Shown here piece by piece: positions 39,595 through 46,624 of a stretch of DNA of 64,000 nucleotides; the first letter of the stretch is position 1; each line of letters starts with the position of its first letter. The position numbers were made by a program, and so were the translations under genes. This stretch comes from CAG-103 sp963627135. Its GTDB lineage: Bacteria; Bacillota; Clostridia; Oscillospirales; Oscillospiraceae. The stretch lies in contig CAVFZY010000029.1 in the NCBI GenBank assembly GCA_963627135.1, positions 1-64,000 of the forward strand, written 5' to 3'. Below the pieces are notes generated by a model. The model was given only the letters and a program-made list of their open reading frames with translations, did no database searches and was not told where the DNA came from.

Positions 39595-39623
39595 ATTATA
39601 GCGGCTTTGGCGTGTGGGTTCAA
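39595..39623 (-). promoter_or_regulatory. Promoter for the ProX-type deacylase gene
   Basis: Minus strand TTGAAC, 17-bp spacer, perfect TATAAT. The -35 lies inside a sequence that resembles a tRNA T arm. Confidence 0.7.
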
Positions 39624-39637
39624 GTCCCACCGTCCGG
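39605..39637 (+). other. tRNA 3'-end-like fragment (T arm plus acceptor-like strand)
   Basis: GTGGGTTCAAGTCCCAC (39614-39630) is a perfect 5-bp stem with a canonical 7-nt T loop TTCAAGT. CGTG precedes it and CGTCCGG follows, like the 3' third of a class II (Leu-type) tRNA. There is no matching 5' half and no CCA. It could be an attachment-site scar or coincidence. Confidence 0.4.
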
Positions 39638-39666
39638 TTGACATGCCGGGGCGAAACGGGTACAAT
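39638..39666 (+). promoter_or_regulatory. Promoter for the HAD phosphatase gene
   Basis: Perfect TTGACA, 17-bp spacer, TACAAT (39661-39666), 35 bp before the start. Confidence 0.8.
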
Positions 39667-39700
39667 GTATACTGTGAAATTGTGCAGAAAGGAACTTCCT

Positions 39701-40525
39701 ATGGCGTATCAGCTCATCGCCGTCGATATGGATGGCACATTGCTCAATTCCAATAAAGAGATCACACCGCGCACGGAGGCTGCCGTCACCGCTGCGTTTG
39801 CGCACGGGTACCATGTCGTCATGGCGACCGGCCGCGGCTACCGGCAGATCGTGCCGTATATGGCGAAGTTTCCGGCCATGCGCTATGCCATCACGTCCAG
39901 CGGCGCCGCTGTGGCCGACTGCGCGCAGGATCGCATCATCTCGGCGCAGAACCTCCCGGCGGACGCGGCGGCGGAGCTTGTCCGCGCGTTCGAGGGACTC
40001 GATGGGTTCCCGATCATCTTCTCTAATGGCGAGGCGCTCTACCGTCCGGAGCTGCTTGATGACCCGCAGCACTTTGGCATGGACGCCTATGTGGAGAATT
40101 TTAAGTCCAACTGCACGGCCTGCGAGGCGATGGAGCAGCGCTTTCTCGCCTCGCCCTATCCGGTGGAAAAGCTGGACTTTTATTTTGCTGATTCCGCCGA
40201 GCGCGCCAAATTCCTCACGCGCGTGCAGGATGTACGCGCCTGGGTCGTCCCGTGCGAGAGTGCAGGCGTGGAGGTCAACGCCATCGGCGTCGATAAGGGG
40301 AGCGGCCTGCAGGCACTGTGCCGCTGCCTGAATATCCCCATCAGTGCCACGATCGCCATCGGCGACTCGGAAAATGACCGCCCGCTCCTGCGGGACACTG
40401 GTCTGCCGCTTGCAATGGGTAACGCCATTGCGGACGTGAAGGCGGCGGCGCGGTATGTCATGCCTGACTGTGACCACGACGGCGTGGCTGAGGCCATTGA
40501 GCGCTTTCTGCTTGCGCAAAGTTGA
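39701..40525 (+). CDS. Cof-type HAD-superfamily phosphatase
   Basis: A cytosolic sugar-phosphate/FMN-type phosphatase of the Cof/YidA subfamily, 274 residues. Motif I AVDMDGTLLNSNKEI (nucleophile Asp), motif II VMATGRGY, motif III Lys in GVDKGSGL, motif IV AIGDSENDRPLL, with a C2-type cap in between. The substrate cannot be predicted. Start at ATG 39701 after AGAAAGGA; an earlier in-frame ATG at 39614 overlaps the promoter. Confidence 0.9.
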   Translation: MAYQLIAVDMDGTLLNSNKEITPRTEAAVTAAFAHGYHVVMATGRGYRQIVPYMAKFPAMRYAITSSGAAVADCAQDRIISAQNLPADAAAELVRAFEGLDGFPIIFSNGEALYRPELLDDPQHFGMDAYVENFKSNCTACEAMEQRFLASPYPVEKLDFYFADSAERAKFLTRVQDVRAWVVPCESAGVEVNAIGVDKGSGLQALCRCLNIPISATIAIGDSENDRPLLRDTGLPLAMGNAIADVKAAARYVMPDCDHDGVAEAIERFLLAQS

Positions 40526-40550
40526 CCGGGCGCGCGAAGCGTTGTATGAT
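40522..40550 (+). promoter_or_regulatory. Promoter for the sirtuin-tagA-tmk operon
   Basis: TTGACC (40522-40527, overlapping the HAD gene stop), 17-bp spacer, TATGAT (40545-40550). A small CCCC/GGGG hairpin lies in the leader at 40561-40574. Confidence 0.65.
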
Positions 40551-40597
40551 AAAAAATACCCCCCATTTGCGGGGCAGTGTAACAGGAGGCAGTGTCC

Positions 40598-41311
40598 ATG
40601 GACAACATTCAGCAGCTAAAACAGTGGATCGACGGCAGCGACCGGATCGTATTTTTCGGCGGCGCCGGCGTCTCGACCGAGAGCGGCATCCCGGATTTTC
40701 GCAGTGTGGACGGCCTGTATAACCAGAAGTATGATTATCCGCCCGAGGCGATCTTGAGCCATTCCTTCTTCATGGCGCACCCGGAGGAGTACTACAAATT
40801 CCACCGGGACAAGCTCGTCGTCGACGGGGCCAAGCCTAACCGCGCCCACCTGCGCCTGGCGGAACTGGAGCGCGAGGGTAAGCTGCAGGCGGTCATCACG
40901 CAGAATATCGACGGTCTGCATCAGGCGGCCGGGAGCAAGAACGTGCTCGAGCTGCATGGCAGCATCCACCGCTGCTACTGTATGCGCTGCGGCCGACCGT
41001 ATCCGGCGGAGCGCGTCAACCACGGCACCGGTGTGCCGCACTGCGACTGCGGCGGCATCATCCGGCCGGACATCGTGTTTTATGAGGAGTGCTTGGACGA
41101 CGATGTCGTGTCCAAGGCAGTCCATTACATCCGCGAGGCGCAGGTGCTCATCGTCGGCGGCACGTCGCTGGCCGTGTACCCTGCGGCTGGACTTTTGAAT
41201 TACTATCGGGGCAATCAGTTGGTGCTCATCAACCGCAGCGCCACGCCGTATGACGATCAGGCGAATCTCATTATCCATGAGAAGATCGGCGAAGTCTTTG
41301 CCCAGGTATAA
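40598..41311 (+). CDS. cobB: NAD-dependent protein deacylase, sirtuin family
   Basis: Removes acyl groups from lysines using NAD. 237 residues. FFGGAGVSTESGIPDFRS (NAD site), TQNIDGLHQAAGS, the catalytic His in LELHGSIHRCYC, a zinc-binding set CYCMRC...CDCGG, IRPDIVFYEE, and VGGTSLAVYPAAGLL. The zinc ligand spacing is slightly compact (C-x-C-x-x-C, then C-x-C). Start at ATG 40598 with AGGAGG 8 nt upstream; GTG 40592 is in frame but too near that site. Confidence 0.94.
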   Translation: MDNIQQLKQWIDGSDRIVFFGGAGVSTESGIPDFRSVDGLYNQKYDYPPEAILSHSFFMAHPEEYYKFHRDKLVVDGAKPNRAHLRLAELEREGKLQAVITQNIDGLHQAAGSKNVLELHGSIHRCYCMRCGRPYPAERVNHGTGVPHCDCGGIIRPDIVFYEECLDDDVVSKAVHYIREAQVLIVGGTSLAVYPAAGLLNYYRGNQLVLINRSATPYDDQANLIIHEKIGEVFAQV

Positions 41312-41329
41312 CGGAGGAAACAGGTTTTC

Positions 41330-42070
41330 ATGCGAATTGACGTAATGGGCGTCGGGTTTGACAGCCTGACGATGAACGAAGCGGTCGCGCGTGCGCGTGA
41401 CCTGATGGCGGAGCGGCGCGCGGCCTATGTCGTCACGCCGAATCCGGAGATCGTAATGCTCTGCCGCGCCGATCCTGCGGCCATGCAGGCCGTTCAGGGA
41501 GCGGACCTCGTTTTGCCGGACGGCATCGGCGTGATCTATGGCGCGAAAATTCTCGGCACGCCGCTGCGCGCAAAGCTGCCGGGCATCGACTTTGCCTCGG
41601 CGCTGATGGCGCAGATGGGGCAGAAGGGCAAGAGCGTGTTCCTGCTGGGTGCCAAGCCCGGCGTAGCGGACGCGGCGGCGGAGAAAATGTGCGCGCGTTT
41701 TCCCGGCCTTGTCATTGCCGGGACGAACGATGGCTATTTTCAGGATGACGACCCCGTGGTAGAAAAGATCAACGCCGCGCAGCCGGATCTGCTGCTCGTG
41801 TGCCTCGGCGCGCCGAAGCAGGAGCTCTGGATGCAACGCAACGCGCCGCGTCTGCGCGTCGGCCTCATGGCCGGTCTCGGCGGCAGTCTGGATGTGTTTG
41901 CCGGCAACGTCAAGCGTGCGCCGAAGTTTTTCCAGAAGCTCGGGCTCGAGTGGTTTTACCGGCTCCTCAAGGAGCCGAAGCGCATCGGCCGCATGATGAA
42001 GCTGCCGAAATTCCTGTTTGCGGCGATCGGCTGCAAACTCCGGGGGAAGAAACACCATGGCGAAGGGTAA
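41330..42070 (+). CDS. WecG/TagA/CpsF-family glycosyltransferase
   Basis: GT26-type enzyme that adds a sugar, typically ManNAc, to undecaprenyl-PP-GlcNAc. 246 residues. Family motifs: VVTPNPEIVMLCRAD (catalytic Asp in this region), VLPDGIGVIYGAKILG, VFLLGAKPGVA, VCLGAPKQELWM and GGSLDVFAGNVKRAPKFFQKLGLEWFYRLLKEPKRIGRM. The C-terminal helix is amphipathic and basic, suggesting membrane association. It is the expected next step after WecA and WecB, which are encoded about 37 kb away. Overlaps tmk by 14 bp. Confidence 0.92.
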   Translation: MRIDVMGVGFDSLTMNEAVARARDLMAERRAAYVVTPNPEIVMLCRADPAAMQAVQGADLVLPDGIGVIYGAKILGTPLRAKLPGIDFASALMAQMGQKGKSVFLLGAKPGVADAAAEKMCARFPGLVIAGTNDGYFQDDDPVVEKINAAQPDLLLVCLGAPKQELWMQRNAPRLRVGLMAGLGGSLDVFAGNVKRAPKFFQKLGLEWFYRLLKEPKRIGRMMKLPKFLFAAIGCKLRGKKHHGEG

Positions 42071-42725
42071 ACTGATTGTACTGGAGGGCATTGACGGCAG
42101 CGGAAAATCCGCGCAGTACCGCCGCCTGTGCGCTCGTTTTGACGAGATGGGCATGGCCTATCACCATATCGTCTTTCCGCGCTACGACCAGGAGTCGTCG
42201 GCGCTCATCCGTATGTATCTCAACGGCGCGTTCGGCGCGCACCCGTCGGATGTCAATGCGTATGCCGCGTCCACGTTCTTCGCGGTCGACCGCTATGCGT
42301 CTTACCGCACCGACTGGGGCGAGATTTATGAAAACGGTGGCCTGATCCTCTCAGACCGCTACACGACCTCGAACGCCATCCATCAGGGCTCCAAGCTCCT
42401 GGAGGCGGAGCTGCCGGCCTTCTTCGACTGGCTGTATGATCTGGAGTATGGCAAGATGGGCCTGCCGCGCCCGGATCTGGTGCTCTATCTGGATGTCGAC
42501 CTGCCGACTTCGCTCAAGCGGATGCAGCACCGGCAGGAAAAGCACAACACCAAGGCCGATATTCACGAGCAGGACGTGGCCTATCTGGAAAATTGCCTCC
42601 GCATCGGCCGCCTCGCTGCCGCGTACTATGGCTGGACGGTCGTGCCGTTCATGAAAGACGGCGCGGAACGCGAGCTGGAAGAGAAGCACGAGCAGATCTT
42701 CTCCATCATCCGCAGCGCGCTGTGA
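42057..42725 (+). CDS. tmk: Thymidylate kinase
   Basis: Phosphorylates dTMP to dTDP. 222 residues with P-loop VLEGIDGSGKSAQ at the N-terminus, VFPRY, LILSDRYTTSNAIHQG (the DR[YF] motif) and LYLDVDLPTSLKRM. Slightly longer than typical Tmk because of a substrate-domain insertion. ATG 42057 lies inside the end of the TagA-type gene. The stop overlaps the GTG of a cyclo-ligase remnant. Confidence 0.93.
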   Translation: MAKGKLIVLEGIDGSGKSAQYRRLCARFDEMGMAYHHIVFPRYDQESSALIRMYLNGAFGAHPSDVNAYAASTFFAVDRYASYRTDWGEIYENGGLILSDRYTTSNAIHQGSKLLEAELPAFFDWLYDLEYGKMGLPRPDLVLYLDVDLPTSLKRMQHRQEKHNTKADIHEQDVAYLENCLRIGRLAAAYYGWTVVPFMKDGAERELEEKHEQIFSIIRSAL

Positions 42726-42868
42726 GCATTTCCGGGGAAAAGGCCGCGCTGCGCGCCCGGCTTTCGCAGAGCGATCCGGCGGAGAACGCCGCGTGCGATG
42801 TACGCATTACGCAGCAGGTGCTCTCGCTGCCGGCCGAATGGAACGATGTGCCGGTTCCGCCGTCATAA
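42722..42868 (+). pseudogene. N-terminal stub of 5-formyltetrahydrofolate cyclo-ligase
   Basis: A 48-codon frame starting at GTG 42722, which overlaps the tmk stop. The segment EKAALRARLSQSDPAENAACDVRITQQVLSLPAEW resembles the first helix-turn-helix of 5-FTHF cyclo-ligases (KxxLRxxLxx...DxxIxxxLLxLPxW). The ATP- and folate-binding domains (normally about 130 further residues) are missing: the frame ends after PVPPS. It is probably a remnant of a gene once coupled to tmk. The match is short, so the call is moderate. Confidence 0.55.
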
Positions 42869-42897
42869 CCGAGGACGGTATTTTGCACCCTCAGGAA

Positions 42898-42925
42898 AAA
42901 CCGGGGCTCCCGGAGGAGCCCCGAT
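42898..42925 (-). terminator. Terminator of the small Cys-rich protein gene
   Basis: CGGGGCTCC (42902-42910) pairs perfectly with 42915-42923. On the minus strand the hairpin is followed by GTTTTTCC. It also lies after the tmk unit on the plus strand. Confidence 0.7.
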
Positions 42926-42938
42926 CCTTCACTGACCG

Positions 42939-43067
42939 TTAGCAGCCGCAGCCGCAGCTGTTATTGTTGTTGTTATCGCAGCCGCAGTTGCCCCAGCCGC
43001 CGCAGCAGAAGAGCAGGATCAGAATGAGGATGATCCAGAGACAGCTATTATTATTTCCGCAGCACAT
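42939..43067 (-). CDS. Small Cys/Asn/Gly-rich single-span membrane protein
   Basis: 42 residues: a short MCCGNNNSC head, one hydrophobic helix (LWIILILILLFCC), and a tail GGWGNCGCDNNNNNSCGCGC. Ten of the 42 residues are cysteine. Start at ATG 43067 with GGAGAAAGGG about 10 nt upstream, and a minus-strand terminator follows the stop. The layout (tiny, one helix, Gly/Cys-rich) recalls YjcZ-like and other small spore or membrane proteins of Firmicutes, but I cannot assign a family. Confidence 0.6.
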   Translation of the reverse strand: MCCGNNNSCLWIILILILLFCCGGWGNCGCDNNNNNSCGCGC

Positions 43068-43270
43068 AACCAAAACCCTTTCTCCGCGCAACTGATTTTT
43101 GCGTGGCCAGACCCCGCGCGGCGCATGGATCTGGCGCGATGTTTTCCGGAGTGACCGGAGAAACGGCGCCGTTTCCGTCCGTCGCCCTATCTTATGCCCC
43201 TCGGGGCATGGGGGTTCCTTCGCCGTGTGGGCGGCAGGAACGAATTCCATGTTGACAGGGAGACTGAACC

Positions 43271-44866
43271 ATGTCTGATCACTTTAAGAACTTTGATGAG
43301 TTGTTCCGCGACGAGCGGGATTCGTCTCGCCCACAGCGTCCGGCACAGCCGCGACCGGCAGCCGCACAGCCTGCCCGCCGCCGTCCGGCGCAGCCGGAGG
43401 GGCAACGCCCGGCACGCCCGGCACAGCCGGAGGGACAGCGCCCCACGCATCCGGATCAGCCGCGTCCTGTGCGTCCGGACGCCCAGCAGCGCACAGCGGC
43501 ACATCCGCGCGCCGTGCAGCCGGAGGGGCAGCAGCGCCCTGTCCGCCACCGCCCCGTGCAGCCGCATGCCCAGTCCCGCCAGGAGCAGGCGCAGCATCCG
43601 CGCGCTGAACAGCCGCAGCGGCCGGTTCATCCGCGCCCGGATGCGCAGCAGACGCACGCTGCGCGACCGCAGCCGGTCTCGCGCCCCGTACCGGAAGGGG
43701 TGCAGGCAGAGTCCGTCGAGCGCGCAGTGCGCCCGGCAGAGCCGGAGGCGCCGCGCCGCGCCGGACGCAGCGGCTGTCTCGGCGGCCTGATCTATTTTGC
43801 CTTTGTCGTCAGCATCAGCATCATTCTCGCCTGTGTCGGCTGGATGGCGGCGTCGGACGTGCTCGCGCTCAACAAGGAGTCGATCACGGCGACGGTCACG
43901 CTCGACAAGGCGGAGTTCAAGGACGTCACCATTTCGTACACGGATGCCGACGGCAATGCCAAGGAACGCTCCGGCCATCAGGCGAGCGTGAGCTACGTGG
44001 CGAAACAGCTTAAGGACGCCGGCATCATCAAGTATAAGGGCCTCTTTGAGCTTTACTGCAGCGTCTCGCACGCGAAAACGAAGATCGATCCCGGCACGTA
44101 CGAGCTGAGCACGAACTACGATTATCGCGCCCTCGTCAAGAAGATGCAGATCGGCTCCGGCGCTATGGTTACGACCAAGGTCACCATCCCAGAGGGCTAT
44201 GCGATGGAGCAGATCTTCCACAAGCTCGAGGATGAAAACGTCTGCTCGTATGACGACCTCATGGATGCAGCGGCCAATTATTCGTACAACTATTCGTTCA
44301 TCGACCAGAGTATGCAGGGCGATGCCAAGCGCCTTGAGGGCTTCCTGTTCCCGGACACGTATGAGTTCTATCAGGGTATGCAGGCATCGAGCGCCATCAA
44401 CAAGTTCCTGGAAAATTTCCACGACCGCATCACGGCCGAGATGCTCGAAAAGGCGGACGAGCGCGGCATGACCATGCAGGAGGTCATCACGGTCGCGTCC
44501 ATGATCGAGAAGGAAGCGGCCAACGACGACGAGCGCGCCATGATCGCCGCTGTCATTTATAACCGTATTGAAGCGGGCATGCCGCTGCAGATTGACTCGA
44601 CGATCATGTATGTCCTGCCGGAGCACAAGGATGTGCTCACCGTGGAGGACACAAAGATCGACAGCCCATACAACACCTATCAGAACAAGGGCCTGCCGCC
44701 CACGCCGATCGCGAACCCCGGTCTTGCATCCATCAAGGCGACGCTTTCGCCGGCGAGCACGCAGGCGTTGTATTACGCGCTCGACGCCGAGTCCGGAACG
44801 CACAAGTTCTTCACGAGCTACAGCGAGTTCCAGGCGTTCGTGGCCAAACAGAGTTATTCACAATAA
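43271..44866 (+). CDS. mltG: Endolytic murein transglycosylase MltG with long disordered N-terminus
   Basis: Membrane enzyme that cleaves nascent glycan strands. 531 residues. The first ~165 residues are a cytosolic Pro/Gln/Arg-rich disordered region with imperfect QPEGQRP repeats, about twice the usual MltG prefix. A transmembrane helix lies at about 178-198. A LysM-like segment precedes the YceG domain with VTIPEGYAMEQIF, LEGFLFPDTYEF, and VASMIEKEAANDDERAMIAAVIYNR, whose Glu (about residue 413) is the catalytic base, ending NTYQNKGLPPTPIANPGLASIKA. It starts 200 bp from the divergent Cys-rich gene; no clear promoter is seen there, only a small CCCC/GGGG hairpin at about 43193-43209. Confidence 0.93.
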   Translation: MSDHFKNFDELFRDERDSSRPQRPAQPRPAAAQPARRRPAQPEGQRPARPAQPEGQRPTHPDQPRPVRPDAQQRTAAHPRAVQPEGQQRPVRHRPVQPHAQSRQEQAQHPRAEQPQRPVHPRPDAQQTHAARPQPVSRPVPEGVQAESVERAVRPAEPEAPRRAGRSGCLGGLIYFAFVVSISIILACVGWMAASDVLALNKESITATVTLDKAEFKDVTISYTDADGNAKERSGHQASVSYVAKQLKDAGIIKYKGLFELYCSVSHAKTKIDPGTYELSTNYDYRALVKKMQIGSGAMVTTKVTIPEGYAMEQIFHKLEDENVCSYDDLMDAAANYSYNYSFIDQSMQGDAKRLEGFLFPDTYEFYQGMQASSAINKFLENFHDRITAEMLEKADERGMTMQEVITVASMIEKEAANDDERAMIAAVIYNRIEAGMPLQIDSTIMYVLPEHKDVLTVEDTKIDSPYNTYQNKGLPPTPIANPGLASIKATLSPASTQALYYALDAESGTHKFFTSYSEFQAFVAKQSYSQ

Positions 44867-44879
44867 GCGGGGATCGAAC

Positions 44880-46133
44880 ATGAACAAACCGGAATTGTTA
44901 TGCCCTGCCGGAGATCTGGAGCGTCTGCAAATGGCGCTCCATTTCGGTGCAGACGCAGTATATCTGGCCGGTGTGCAGTTCGGCATGCGTGCCGGAGCTG
45001 AAAATTTCACGCCGGACGGCATCCGCGCGGCCGTGCAGCTTGCGCACGCGCAGGGCAACGCCGTGCACGTGACGTGCAATACGCTGCCGCGTGATGATGA
45101 GATGGCGCAGCTACCGGAATATCTGGAGCTGCTCGACGATGCGGGGGTGGATGCGATCATCGCGGCGGATCTCGGCGTCCTCACGCTCGCAAAGCGCTAT
45201 GCGCCGCACGTCGCATTGCACGTCAGCACGCAGTTTGGCGTGGTCAATTCGGCGGCTGCTGCGGTGCTGCACGATCTCGGTGCGCAGCGTGTCGTGCTCG
45301 CGCGCGAGCTGTCGCTTGAGGAGATCGCCGCCATCCGTGCCAACACGCCGCCCGAGCTGGAGCTCGAGGCGTTCGTGCACGGGGCAATGTGCGTGTCGTT
45401 TTCCGGCCGCTGCCTGCTGTCGAACTACCTCACCGGGCGCGATGCCAACCGCGGCCGCTGCGCCCAGCCCTGCCGCTGGAAGTACGGTCTCACGGAGTCC
45501 AAGCGCCCCGGCCAGGTGTTTGATATCACGGAGGACGAGCGCGGGACGTATATCTTCAACTCCCGTGACATGTGTATGATCGACCACCTGCCGGAACTGC
45601 TGGCAGCCGGTATCACGAGCCTGAAGATCGAGGGGCGCACAAAGAGCGCCTATTACGTCGGCGCGGTCACGAATGCCTACCGCCACGCGCTCGATGATGC
45701 CATTGCCGGCCGCCCGCTCGACCCGGTCTGGCAGCGCGAGGTGCTGCAGATCAGCCATCGTCCGTACAGCACCGGCTTTTATTTCGGTCAGCCGGGGCAG
45801 TATACGGCAAACTCCGCTTATTTTGCCGGGGCGGAGGTCTGTGCCGTTGTGGAGGGCACCGCGTCCGGTGGGCGCGCCGTGCTGACGCAGCGCAACAAGT
45901 TCGCCGTCGGCGACACGCTCGAGCTTGTCACGAATTCCGCCCCGCCCGTGACCTTCACGGCGCAGGACCTGCGCGACGAGGACTTCCTCCCGCTTGAGAG
46001 CGTGCCGCACTCGATGCAGCGCTTTACCATGCTGCTGCCATGTGAAGCGGCGCCGCTGTCACTTGTGCGGCGGAAATTACCCGCCGAAACGGTTGACATT
46101 CGGCTCGAATGTGGTAAAATAGAAAAATCCTGA
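44880..46133 (+). CDS. U32 family peptidase / tRNA or rRNA hydroxylation-type protein
   Basis: 417 residues of the U32 (YegQ/TrhP/RlhA) family. Some members are described as collagenase-like peptidases and others as RNA hydroxylation factors, so the role is uncertain. The signature EAFVHGAMCVSFSGRCLLSNYLTGRDANRGRCAQPCRWKY (about residues 160-205) carries four cysteines likely binding an iron-sulfur cluster. The N-terminus PELLCPAGDLERLQMAL is typical. Start at ATG 44880, 13 bp after mltG. The alaS T-box promoter begins inside its last codons. Confidence 0.88.
   Translation: MNKPELLCPAGDLERLQMALHFGADAVYLAGVQFGMRAGAENFTPDGIRAAVQLAHAQGNAVHVTCNTLPRDDEMAQLPEYLELLDDAGVDAIIAADLGVLTLAKRYAPHVALHVSTQFGVVNSAAAAVLHDLGAQRVVLARELSLEEIAAIRANTPPELELEAFVHGAMCVSFSGRCLLSNYLTGRDANRGRCAQPCRWKYGLTESKRPGQVFDITEDERGTYIFNSRDMCMIDHLPELLAAGITSLKIEGRTKSAYYVGAVTNAYRHALDDAIAGRPLDPVWQREVLQISHRPYSTGFYFGQPGQYTANSAYFAGAEVCAVVEGTASGGRAVLTQRNKFAVGDTLELVTNSAPPVTFTAQDLRDEDFLPLESVPHSMQRFTMLLPCEAAPLSLVRRKLPAETVDIRLECGKIEKS
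46093..46120 (+). promoter_or_regulatory. Promoter for the alaS T-box transcript
   Basis: TTGACA (46093-46098), 16-bp spacer, TAAAAT (46115-46120). It lies within the 3' end of the U32 gene. Confidence 0.7.
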
Positions 46134-46364
46134 ACATAACGCTTTGATGGAGAAAAGCTGTGCAGCACCCGGTCAGCAGAGAGAAGGGGACGGTGGAAGC
46201 CCTTCGTCCGGCAGCATGGCGGCCGCTCCGGAGCGGCCCGGGACGACCGGGACGTCTGTCCGCGTTAAGGACGACTTGAGACGCCGCGCGAGCGGCAATC
46301 AGGGTGGTACCGTGAATGCGTAAATGCCTTCGCCCCTGTCCATGGGGCGGAGGCATTTTTTTTG
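46127..46364 (+). promoter_or_regulatory. T-box leader (alanine type, upstream of zinc-ribbon gene and alaS)
   Basis: Typical T-box elements in order: stem I with AGAGAG (about 46186) and a GGTGGAAG distal loop, the T-box core AGGGTGGTACCGTG (46301-46314) whose GGT can pair with the uncharged tRNA end, and a 14-bp terminator (46323-46336 with 46344-46357) followed by eight Ts. Uncharged tRNA-Ala would favour the antiterminator and raise expression. Alanine specificity is inferred from alaS downstream; I could not fix the specifier codon with confidence. Confidence 0.9.
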
Positions 46365-46378
46365 AAAGGAGACGTGCT

Positions 46379-46584
46379 GTGGACTGTCTGCGTTGTCATG
46401 GCGAGATGGAGCATTTGTGGCAGGAATCCCTGCAGCTCAGGCAATACGGCTTTTTACCGGCCACCTGTCCAACCTCTTTTCCGGTGCGCTGGAGGTCGAT
46501 ATTTATGCCTGCAAGCGCTGCGGCAAGCTGGAGTTTTACCGTGCGGACGCACCCAGCCTTTCCGAGCGGCTGCAAAAAGAATAA
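46379..46584 (+). pseudogene. Frameshifted small zinc-ribbon protein gene
   Basis: Two overlapping frames together make one plausible protein of about 68 residues. GTG 46379 (AGGAG 7 nt upstream) opens VDCLRCHGEMEHLWQESLQLRQYGF. After a T5 run at 46451-46455 the homologous continuation TGHLSNLFSGALEVDIYACKRCGKLEFYRAD is in another frame. Adding one T to the run joins them as GFFTGHLSNLF, giving paired CxxC knuckles at each end, like small zinc-ribbon proteins I recall from related Clostridia. It is therefore either a 1-bp deletion, a homopolymer sequencing error, or a slippage site. It sits between the T-box and alaS. Confidence 0.65.
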
Positions 46585-46624
46585 AGAATGAAGTAAGAGA
46601 ATCACGATTGGAGGATAGATAATT

